Part shown: in pieces, positions 5,811 to 11,745 of the stretch | Layout of the letters: every line of letters begins with the position of its first letter | Position numbering within the stretch: position 1 is the first letter of the stretch | From: Candidatus Hydrothermarchaeota archaeon | Lineage (GTDB): Archaea; Hydrothermarchaeota; Hydrothermarchaeia; Hydrothermarchaeales; WAQR01 | NCBI GenBank assembly: GCA_015520145.1 | Contig: WAQR01000262.1 | Span: forward strand, 1 to 11,745 | DNA length: 11,745 nucleotides | Direction: 5' to 3' | Made by a program: the position numbers and the translations under genes | The notes under the pieces: generated by a model | What the model was told of the DNA's origin: nothing | The model's input: the letters and a program-made list of their open reading frames with translations, nothing else | Databases searched by the model: none

Positions 5811-6938
5811 ATGGAAGCTGTCATAAAAAAGATTAAAACAAGAAATCCAAACGAGATGATTATCAATATCGGACCGCAGCACCCAAGTACACACGGTGTT
5901 GCACGGCTTGTTACAAGGCTTGATGGTGAACGTGCGGTCAAAATCGAACCTGTCATTGGATATCTTCATAGAGGTATTGAAAAGCTTGCGGAAAACAGAA
6001 ATTATGTGCAGTTCCTGCCGATTACAGACAGGCTTGACTATGTCTCCTCGATTACAAACAACATGGTGTATGTACAGGCAGTTGAAGAGATACTGGGGAT
6101 AGATGTCCCTGAGAGGGCTGAATATATACGCATCATAATGCTTGAACTCCAGAGGCTTGCAAGCCACCTGCTTTTTGTAGGTACTTTTGGTGCAGATGTC
6201 GGTGCATGGACTGTGCTCATGTACGGTTTCAGGGAGAGGGAGCGGATACTCGACCTTTTAGAGATGGTAACAGGACAGAGACTTTTATACACCTATATCT
6301 GGTTTGGAGGGGTTAGATACGATCTGCCGGAAGGTTTTGTTGAACAGTGCAGGAAGACTGTCGATGCCCTCCCATCATATTTTGACGATTATGAGGAATA
6401 TTTTTATAATAACGAGGTATTTCTTGGCAGGTGCAGGGGTATTGGAATACTTAAAAAGAAAGATGCTATCAATATGGGGGTAACCGGCCCGAACCTCAGG
6501 GCATGTGGTGTTGAATACGATATAAGGAAGATAGACCCCTATTCGATCTATGACCGGTTTGATTTCAAGGTATGCACACAAAAAGAAGGGGATACCCTTG
6601 CAAGGTTTAATGTCAGGATGGCCGAGATGAGGGAGAGTGTGAAGATTATACAGCAGGCACTGGATAATCTGCCTGAGGGCGATTACAAGGCAAATACCCC
6701 GAAATTCTTAAAACCGCCGCAGGGTGAGGTGTACAGCAGGGTCGAATCCCCCAGAGGGGAGCTTGCAGTACATCTTATAAGTGACGGTGTAAACAGAAAC
6801 CCCTACCGGCTGAAGATCCGAAGTCCTGCATTTTGCAACCTCTCGGCGTTTCCAGCATTTGCAGAGGGGGATATAATCCCCGACGTCATAGTCAATTTTG
6901 CAAGTATCGACATAGTTCTAGGAGAGATTGATAGATAG
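5811..6938 (+). CDS. nuoD: Complex I subunit NuoD (49-kDa type), quinone site
   Basis: A 375-residue subunit that forms the quinone-binding chamber with NuoB and NuoH. It begins with a short leader and then NIGPQHPSTHGVARLV. H28 and Y77 (in TDRLDYVSS) are 49 residues apart, the same spacing as the quinone-contacting His38/Tyr87 pair of Thermus Nqo4. The N- and C-terminal Cys pairs of NiFe hydrogenase large subunits are absent (RLDYVSS where hydrogenases have RxCGxC), so this is complex I and not a group 4 hydrogenase. The C-terminus DVIVNFASIDIVLGEIDR is canonical. Start ATG 5811 has GGAG about 8 nt upstream. Next in the operon is nuoH, with no nuoEFG between. Confidence 0.95.
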   Translation: MEAVIKKIKTRNPNEMIINIGPQHPSTHGVARLVTRLDGERAVKIEPVIGYLHRGIEKLAENRNYVQFLPITDRLDYVSSITNNMVYVQAVEEILGIDVPERAEYIRIIMLELQRLASHLLFVGTFGADVGAWTVLMYGFRERERILDLLEMVTGQRLLYTYIWFGGVRYDLPEGFVEQCRKTVDALPSYFDDYEEYFYNNEVFLGRCRGIGILKKKDAINMGVTGPNLRACGVEYDIRKIDPYSIYDRFDFKVCTQKEGDTLARFNVRMAEMRESVKIIQQALDNLPEGDYKANTPKFLKPPQGEVYSRVESPRGELAVHLISDGVNRNPYRLKIRSPAFCNLSAFPAFAEGDIIPDVIVNFASIDIVLGEIDR

Positions 6939-6940
6939 AA

Positions 6941-6974
6941 GATGAATAGAAAGGATGGAAAGGATGAATAGAAA
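6941..6974. repeat. Nested repeats in the nuoD-nuoH gap
   Basis: GATGAATAGAAA at 6941-6952 recurs at 6963-6974, and between them GAAAGGATG is exactly duplicated in tandem (6949-6957, 6958-6966). A related GATAGATAG lies over the nuoD stop. The gap to nuoH is thus largely built of copies. Confidence 0.75.
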
Positions 6975-7002
6975 CAGTTAGACTTAGTGATGAGTGATAT
7001 AC

Positions 7003-8031
7003 GTGGACATAATAGAAATTATAATGGGAATACTAAAAAACCCACTGGTAAAAAGTGCCATAGGAGCAATTGGTATAATCACATTTCTGTCATTAAATGT
7101 CCTGTTCCTGACCTGGCTTGAAAGGAAACTGATAGCCAGGGTCCAGATCAGATACGGGCCGAACCGTGCAGGGAAATTCGGGCTGCTCCAGCCAATTGCT
7201 GACGGTGCCAAACTCATTACAAAAGAAGATATAATACCAAAAAAGGCAGATAAACCCGTCTTTATACTTGCACCTGCTGTGGGGTTTTTATTTGCAGTTC
7301 TGCCTGCGGTTTCAATCCCTCTTGCAGGCGGTCTTATCGTATCAGATCTTAATATCGGTGTGCTCTATATCGTGGCGGTTGCATCACTTTCGACCATTGC
7401 TATAATCATGGCAGGATGGGGTTCAAACAACAAGTACACGCTCCTTGGCGGGATGCGTGCAGTCGGCCAGTCTTTGAGCTATGAGATCCCTCTGGTACTG
7501 TCCATAATCGGAATAATTATATTTGTCGGCTCCCTCAGTATGACAGAGATTGTCGATGCACAGAAAAATATCTGGTTTGTATTCCTCCAGCCCATCGGGT
7601 TTCTGGTATTCTTTGTGGCTGCAATTGCAGAGATGGGCAGGATCCCGTTCGACCTGCCTGAAAGCGAGTCTGAACTTGTAGCAGGATTCCATACGGAATA
7701 CAGCGGCATGAGATTTGCCCTTCTCCTGTTTGCAGAATATATACACATGGTTGTTGCAGTAGCACTTATGGTTGCCCTGTTCTTTGGCGGATGGTATCTG
7801 CCTGTCATCTCGACATTTATTTCGTCCATGTCAGGTATCGTGCCAGTCATCCTTGAAGCAGGGATATTTATAGTAAAGATGTATATCATCATCGTCATTC
7901 TCATGTGGATTCGGGCAACCCTGCCCAGGATAAAGATCACACAGATGATAGGGATTGGCTGGAAGGTACTAATCCCTATCGCATTATTGAATATCCTTAT
8001 AACAAGTTTCGTGCTGGTAGTATTGAAATGA
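7003..8031 (+). CDS. nuoH: Complex I membrane subunit NuoH
   Basis: A 342-residue subunit with about eight helices, which joins the peripheral arm to the membrane and lines the quinone channel. Conserved loops are intact: LERKLIARVQIRYGPNRAG near residue 41, QPIADGAKLITKEDIIP after it, then EMGRIPFDLPESESELVAG and HTEYSGMRFALLLFAEY, the charged loop that carries the coupling glutamates. The C-terminal part has RATLPRIK, also typical. The start is uncertain. GTG 7003 is preferred because GAGTGAT ends 4 nt before it, the same geometry as at nuoA; GTG 6994 (three codons up) has its own GTGAT only 2 nt away. The last 4 nt overlap nuoI (ATGA). Confidence 0.93.
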   Translation: MDIIEIIMGILKNPLVKSAIGAIGIITFLSLNVLFLTWLERKLIARVQIRYGPNRAGKFGLLQPIADGAKLITKEDIIPKKADKPVFILAPAVGFLFAVLPAVSIPLAGGLIVSDLNIGVLYIVAVASLSTIAIIMAGWGSNNKYTLLGGMRAVGQSLSYEIPLVLSIIGIIIFVGSLSMTEIVDAQKNIWFVFLQPIGFLVFFVAAIAEMGRIPFDLPESESELVAGFHTEYSGMRFALLLFAEYIHMVVAVALMVALFFGGWYLPVISTFISSMSGIVPVILEAGIFIVKMYIIIVILMWIRATLPRIKITQMIGIGWKVLIPIALLNILITSFVLVVLK

Positions 8032-8468
8032 TAGAGAAATTAGTGAACCTGTCGCATTTGCGTCCCTTAAAAGTAGTCGGGAAACACCTATTCAAAACTC
8101 CGATAACAGTACAGTACCCTGAAGAGAGGCTGACACCGCCGAAACGTTTCAGAGGACTCCATCTGTACGATCATGAGAAATGCATGGGCTGCGGCGCGTG
8201 CGCCAAGATCTGCCCGAATAAATGTATAGAACTGAAAGTCACAGTCGGTTCTGACGGGAAGAAGAAGATTGAGGAATTCAATATCTTCCTTGGCAGATGT
8301 ATATTCTGCGGGCTTTGCATCGATTACTGTGTTGGCAAAGGCGTTCTTAAAAACAGCCCTGAGTACGAGATAGCAGGGTACGACAGGGAATCGCTCCTAT
8401 ACGGCATCGACCGTCTTGATAGGACAAAAAAATCTGCAAGTGAGAAAATAGAGGGTGAAAAAAAGTGA
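8028..8468 (+). CDS. nuoI: Complex I subunit NuoI, two 4Fe-4S clusters
   Basis: A 146-residue ferredoxin-like subunit that passes electrons to NuoB through clusters N6a and N6b. The first motif is CMGCGACAKICP (C52, C55, C58, C62) and the second is CIFCGLCIDYCV (C91, C94, C97, C101). All eight ligands are present. The proline that normally follows the last Cys of the second motif is V102, and the usual CPTxAL turn is replaced by CVGKGVL. The N-terminal TPITVQYPEERL and the later SPEYEIAGYDRESLLYG are family features. Its ATG overlaps the nuoH stop by 4 nt, and its end overlaps nuoJ by 4 nt (GTGA). The C-terminus is a short Lys/Glu-rich tail. Confidence 0.95.
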   Translation: MIEKLVNLSHLRPLKVVGKHLFKTPITVQYPEERLTPPKRFRGLHLYDHEKCMGCGACAKICPNKCIELKVTVGSDGKKKIEEFNIFLGRCIFCGLCIDYCVGKGVLKNSPEYEIAGYDRESLLYGIDRLDRTKKSASEKIEGEKK

Positions 8469-9004
8469 ATTTTGAACTGATTTTCTTCTTTATAATATCG
8501 CTCATTACGATTTTCTGTGCCGTTTCGGTTATAAAAGCAAGGGAGATATTCCATAGCGCCCTCTATCTTGCTATGATGTTTCTGGGGATAGCATCCCTTT
8601 TCATCATGCTAAATGCAGAGTTCCTTGCAGCCATCCAGGTACTTGTGTATGCTGGAGCGGTCACTATCCTGATACTATTTGCCATAATGTTCACTAAAAA
8701 AGAGAGGGCACGAGCGGAAAAAGAATCCCTCCCAAAACTTACCCTTGTCTCGATATTCCTCTTTAATTTCATATTCTTCATAAGCCAGGCAAGCTGGTGG
8801 AACTATGTCCCGGATAAAATAATGGTGGGGTCGGTCAGACTCATCGGTTCTCTCTTGTTCGACTTCCAGGAAGGGTATGTGCTCCCGTTCGAGATAATTT
8901 CTGTGGTAATCCTTGCCGCAATGATTGGTGCGGTGTTCGTGGCGATAAAGAAAGGGGTAAAAAAAGAGATAAAAAGAGATGCAACGGAGGGAACAAAGAG
9001 ATGA
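8465..9004 (+). CDS. nuoJ: Complex I membrane subunit NuoJ
   Basis: A 179-residue five-helix membrane subunit next to NuoK and NuoA. The hallmark VLVYAGAVTILILFAIMF (third helix, with the conserved Tyr and the pi-bulge region) is at about residues 58-75, followed by a cytoplasmic basic loop (TKKERARAEKE). Helices four and five follow (LVSIFLFNFIFFISQ, then EIISVVILAAMIGAVFVAI). It is a single full-length NuoJ, unlike the split fpoJ pair of Methanosarcina. It starts at GTG 8465 overlapping the nuoI stop, and it overlaps nuoK by 4 nt (ATGA). The strongly basic C-terminus is unremarkable. Confidence 0.92.
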   Translation: MNFELIFFFIISLITIFCAVSVIKAREIFHSALYLAMMFLGIASLFIMLNAEFLAAIQVLVYAGAVTILILFAIMFTKKERARAEKESLPKLTLVSIFLFNFIFFISQASWWNYVPDKIMVGSVRLIGSLLFDFQEGYVLPFEIISVVILAAMIGAVFVAIKKGVKKEIKRDATEGTKR

Positions 9005-9330
9005 CTCCTGAAGCATATTTGACCACACTAGGCATATACCATTATCTTATCCTGTCATCGATATTGTTCGTAATCGGCGCATATGGTATCATGACGTCCA
9101 AAAACGCAATCAAGATTTTGATGTGCATCGAAATAATGCTAAACACAGCAAACATCAACCTGGTCGCATTTTCAAGATACCTGGGCGATATATCCGGACA
9201 GTTGCTTGTGACATTTTCCATAGCAATCGCTGCAGCAGAAGCGGCGGTTGGCCTTGCGATTGTTGTGGCAGTTTATAAATTATACAAGACGGTTGATATC
9301 ACCAGAATCGGAGATGAAAGGAGATGGTAA
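9001..9330 (+). CDS. nuoK: Complex I membrane subunit NuoK
   Basis: A 109-residue three-helix subunit, homologous to MrpC, that carries the buried carboxylates linking the quinone module to the antiporter-like subunits. E44 in MCIEIMLNTANIN and E80 in AAAEAAVGLAIVV are 36 residues apart, as are Glu36 and Glu72 of E. coli NuoK. The N-terminus is a few residues longer than that of E. coli. Its ATG overlaps the nuoJ stop. The last codons (RRW-stop) are duplicated directly after the gene. What follows is not a classical NuoL but an MrpD-like gene. Confidence 0.93.
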   Translation: MTPEAYLTTLGIYHYLILSSILFVIGAYGIMTSKNAIKILMCIEIMLNTANINLVAFSRYLGDISGQLLVTFSIAIAAAEAAVGLAIVVAVYKLYKTVDITRIGDERRW

Positions 9331-9340
9331 AGGAGATGGT
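9317..9340. repeat. Perfect 12-bp tandem duplication of the nuoK end
   Basis: AAAGGAGATGGT occurs twice without a gap (9317-9328, 9329-9340), and AA follows, so the nuoK frame reads RRW-stop RRW-stop. The second copy contains GGAGAT 6 nt before GTG 9344 and so supplies the ribosome binding site of the next gene. Confidence 0.85.
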
Positions 9341-9343
9341 AAC

Positions 9344-10825
9344 GTGGAGGTAATAACCGACTTTCGACCTGTACTGGCAATATGGGTCTCGCTTGTAGGA
9401 GCGTTTCTGATATGGAGGTCAAAGAAGAACCCGAATTTAAGAGAGTCCTGGACAATTATCACGGGTGTTGTAAAGTTCCTCATCGTCATCTCGATGCTGC
9501 CTGTAATACTGAGAGGTGATGTGATCGAATATACGTTCTGGCAGGCACTGGAAGGTGTCGAGATAGCGTTTAGAGTGGATGCATTTGGCCTGTTCTTTGC
9601 TATTACCGCATCATTTCTCTGGATCCTGACATCTTTCTATTCAATCGGTTATATGAGGTCACTCAAAGAACATGCGCAGACAAGGTATTTCACCTGTTTT
9701 GCAATATCGCTCTCGTCTGCGATGGGGATAGCATTTGCAGCAAATTTGCTTACCATGTTTATCTTCTACGAGGTCCTTACAATTATCACCTACCCGCTTG
9801 TAACCCATGTCCAGTCCAAAGAAGCTTTATGGGCAGGCAAGAAATATCTCGTATACCTGCTCGGTACTTCTATCCTCTTCCAGCTTCTGGCAATAGCAGC
9901 AACGTATGCGGTTGCCAATACCCTGGAATTCCAGTCAGGCGGTTTTCTGGCAGGAACAGGGTCTGATACCGTGCTGACAATCATCTTTATCCTGTTTATC
10001 CTGGGATTTACCAAGGCAGCGATAATGCCGCTTCATAGCTGGCTGCCGACTGCAATGATAGCACCCACACCGGTGAGCGCACTCCTCCACGCGGTTGCGG
10101 TTGTAAAGGCAGGGGTATTCACCATCTTGAGGGTTGTACTCTTTGTGTTCGGACCTGGACTCATGTCCTCGCTCAACCTGGGGATAGTGCTCGCGTATGT
10201 TGCGTCTTTTACCATCCTGATGGCATCGATATTTGCGATAACAATGGATAATCTGAAGATGAGGCTTGCATATTCCACCATAAGCCAGCTCTCCTATATC
10301 GTACTAGGTGCGGCAATGCTGACCAAGAGCGGGGTTACTGGCGGTGTGTTCAACATGGTTGTACATGCGTTCTCGAAGATAACCCTGTTTTTCTGTGCAG
10401 GTGCGATATTCGTTGCAAGCGGTAAGAAGAATATAAGCGACATGAACGGTATTGGCAAAAAGATGCCTGTAACGATGCTCGCGTTTACAATCGGCGCACT
10501 TAGCATGATAGGTATCCCGCCGGTAAGCGGTTTCCTTGTCAAGTGGTATCTTGCACTTGGCGCAATCGAGATGAACCAGATCCCTCTTCTTGCAGTAATC
10601 CTTTTAAGTGCGATTTTAAACGGGATATATTTCCTGCCGGTAATATATATCGCATTTTTCAAAGACCTTCCAGAAGGTGAGAGTCCAGAGGTTAGAGAAG
10701 CACCGATGTTCATGCTCGTACCCCTGGTCTTAACCGCAATCGCGTCAATAATCCTTTTCTTTAACCCGTCATTTTACATGCAGCTTACCGAGATGGCTGT
10801 AAAGGCAGTTTTAGGAGGACTATAA
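9344..10825 (+). CDS. MrpD/NuoN-like proton-conducting antiporter subunit
   Basis: A 493-residue membrane protein with about 14 helices, a member of the NuoL/M/N-MrpA/D ion-translocating family. Channel residues are in place: E143 in FYEVLTIITYP, K224 in FTKAAIMPLHSWLP, K255 in HAVAVVKAG, K345 in HAFSKITLFF and K400 in SGFLVKWYL. The last is Lys, as in NuoL, NuoN and MrpD, where NuoM has Glu; the length equals that typical of MrpD. GTG 9344 is chosen because GGAGAT lies 6 nt upstream and the protein then begins MEVITDFRPVLAIW. ATG 9314 (ten codons up) would add a low-complexity GDGKGDG string encoded by the nuoK-end duplication. It probably pumps protons or sodium as the first antiporter-like module after NuoK. 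Confidence 0.88.
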   Translation: MEVITDFRPVLAIWVSLVGAFLIWRSKKNPNLRESWTIITGVVKFLIVISMLPVILRGDVIEYTFWQALEGVEIAFRVDAFGLFFAITASFLWILTSFYSIGYMRSLKEHAQTRYFTCFAISLSSAMGIAFAANLLTMFIFYEVLTIITYPLVTHVQSKEALWAGKKYLVYLLGTSILFQLLAIAATYAVANTLEFQSGGFLAGTGSDTVLTIIFILFILGFTKAAIMPLHSWLPTAMIAPTPVSALLHAVAVVKAGVFTILRVVLFVFGPGLMSSLNLGIVLAYVASFTILMASIFAITMDNLKMRLAYSTISQLSYIVLGAAMLTKSGVTGGVFNMVVHAFSKITLFFCAGAIFVASGKKNISDMNGIGKKMPVTMLAFTIGALSMIGIPPVSGFLVKWYLALGAIEMNQIPLLAVILLSAILNGIYFLPVIYIAFFKDLPEGESPEVREAPMFMLVPLVLTAIASIILFFNPSFYMQLTEMAVKAVLGGL

Positions 10826-10829
10826 GAAG

Positions 10830-11078
10830 ATGGAAAAGATGATGGCATATCTGGCCAACCCGAAAAACGTAAAGACGCTGTGGATAATACTTGGTATCGG
10901 TCTCGTCCTGACCGTTATCCCGGACTTTTTCATTCCGCGTGAACATATCATATTTCCCTGGGATGGAATACCTGGATTTAATGCGGTTTACGGATTTGTC
11001 TCGTCTGTCCTGATTGTCATAGTAGCCAGGGTCATTGGACATAAATTGCTTATGAAAGAGGAGGATTATTATGACTGA
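10830..11078 (+). CDS. Small two-helix membrane protein between MrpD-like subunits
   Basis: An 82-residue protein with two hydrophobic helices (about 18-36 and 54-72). The loop between them is IPREHIIFPWDGIPGF, and the tail ends KEEDYYD. I recognise the pattern of a tryptophan-containing IPGF loop, a YGFVSSV helix and an acidic EDYYD end from small unnamed proteins found beside MrpD-like genes in some bacterial Nuo/Mrp clusters; I cannot confirm this here. It is probably an accessory membrane subunit of the complex, perhaps replacing part of MrpB/C/E/F/G-like contacts. AGGAGG lies 11 nt before the ATG, with alternative ATGs at 10842 and 10845. It starts 4 nt after the previous stop and overlaps the next gene by 8 nt, so it is clearly part of the operon. 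Confidence 0.75.
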   Translation: MEKMMAYLANPKNVKTLWIILGIGLVLTVIPDFFIPREHIIFPWDGIPGFNAVYGFVSSVLIVIVARVIGHKLLMKEEDYYD

Positions 11079-11745
11079 ATGGATTCCACCGGCAATAATA
11101 TTCATCGTTGGAGCATTCCTGATACCGTTCCTTAAAGGGAGAGTAAAGCAAATATATATGCTGCTTCTTCCGGTACTGGCGTTCATAGACCTCCTGTCAA
11201 TGTCATACAGTACCCAGTGGGTCTACAACTTCCTGGGATACGAGGTCATTTTAGGCAGGGTCGATAAACTGAGCATGATATTTGGATACGTGTTTGTGAT
11301 AATGGCGTTTGCAGGATTTCTCTATGCCCTCCATGTAAAGGAGGACCTGCAGCATATTGCAGCATTTTTATATGCAGGCAGCGCGCTTGGTGTTGTTTTT
11401 GCAGGCGATTATTTTTCGCTGTTTGTATACTGGGAGATCATGGCGATCTCCTCGCTATTCCTGATATGGTGCCGCAGGACAAAGGATGCTATTGATGCGG
11501 GATTTAGATATATCATGGTGCATATCACCAGCGGGCTTTTCCTTTTAGGCGGGATCGTCATACATTTCATCAATACAGGGTCTATTGAATTCGGACCGAT
11601 AGAATACGGCGGGCTGGATTCCTATCTCATCCTCATAGGTTTCATAATAAATGCGGCTGTCCCCCCGTTCTCTGCATGGCTGTCTGACGCATATCCCGAG
11701 GCAACGGTCACAGGGACTGTGTTCCTGAGCGCATTTACAACCAAA
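11071..11745 (+). CDS. Divergent MrpD-like antiporter subunit, partial (3' end beyond right edge)
   Basis: The first 225 codons of a second antiporter-like membrane subunit, cut by the window edge. Family traits are GRVDKLSMIFGYVFVIMA, then YAGSALGVVFAGDYFSLFVY, with E122 in YWEIMAIS as the conserved TM5 glutamate. The TM7 motif is altered. Where NuoL/M/N and MrpD have a Lys before the AxxPxHxWLP stretch, this protein has N194 (FIINAAVPPFSAWL), and the histidine is also lost; SDAYPEATVTGTVFLSAFTTK follows, keeping a Lys at 225 near the TM8 position. I have seen this variant motif in Na+/H+ antiporter subunit D annotations from bacteria, so it is likely a true subfamily and not a defect. GAGGAGG lies 6 nt before the ATG, and the gene overlaps the small protein by 8 nt. 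Confidence 0.85.
   Translation, partial: MTEWIPPAIIFIVGAFLIPFLKGRVKQIYMLLLPVLAFIDLLSMSYSTQWVYNFLGYEVILGRVDKLSMIFGYVFVIMAFAGFLYALHVKEDLQHIAAFLYAGSALGVVFAGDYFSLFVYWEIMAISSLFLIWCRRTKDAIDAGFRYIMVHITSGLFLLGGIVIHFINTGSIEFGPIEYGGLDSYLILIGFIINAAVPPFSAWLSDAYPEATVTGTVFLSAFTTK

Noticed and set aside
5811..6938. NiFe group 4 hydrogenase large subunit instead of NuoD
   Set aside because: Both Cys pairs needed for the NiFe site are absent, and the quinone-site His and Tyr with complex I spacing are present.
9248..9343. Upstream starts (ATG 9248 or 9314) for the MrpD-like gene
   Set aside because: 9248 lies deep within nuoK and adds unrelated sequence; 9314 would translate the tandem duplication. GTG 9344 has a well-placed ribosome binding site and a family-like N-terminus.

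Overview
The window is archaeal, most likely euryarchaeal. The evidence is an archaeal/eukaryal-type tyrosyl-tRNA synthetase, TATA-box promoters with very short or leaderless 5' ends, GGTGA-type ribosome binding sites, and a complex I operon in which nuoD is followed directly by nuoH with no NADH module (nuoEFG). That layout is typical of the F420H2 or ferredoxin-linked Fpo/Fqo complexes. The quinone-pathway-type genes at the left edge suggest a quinone-using archaeon (Archaeoglobales, Methanoperedens-like or ANME-1-like lineages are compatible). I cannot fix the taxon from sequence alone.

Layout. Bases 1-396 (minus) hold the start of a UbiE/MenG-type methyltransferase that runs off the left edge. 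It is divergent from a full UbiD-family decarboxylase (458-1915); the two share a 61-bp spacer with one TATA box at its exact centre. A ten-helix EamA/DMT transporter lies on the minus strand (2016-2885). After a 217-bp divergent spacer comes tyrS (3112-4236). A 212-bp spacer rich in short repeats and palindromes precedes a tight operon from 4449 to the right edge: nuoA, B, C, D, H, I, J, K, an MrpD/NuoN-like antiporter subunit, a small two-helix membrane protein and a second, divergent MrpD-like subunit that is cut off at 11745.

How it works together. NuoB, C, D and I form the peripheral quinone-reducing arm, with three 4Fe-4S clusters in B and I and the quinone-site His and Tyr in D. NuoA, H, J and K form the membrane module at the base of that arm, and the antiporter-like subunits supply ion-pumping channels. 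No electron-input subunit (NuoEFG, FpoF/FqoF) is in view. A UbiE-type methyltransferase and perhaps the UbiD would help make the quinone that the complex reduces. The UbiD could instead serve the archaeal modified mevalonate pathway.

Two things stand out. First, where classical NuoL/M/N would be expected right after NuoK, there is an MrpD-like, small two-helix, divergent MrpD-like trio. The second MrpD-like protein lacks the usual TM7 lysine. Second, most non-coding spacers are built of short tandem duplications (periods 6-21 bp), several of which copy the last codons and stop of the gene before. Genes in the operon that are not separated by such a duplication mostly overlap by 4-10 nt.
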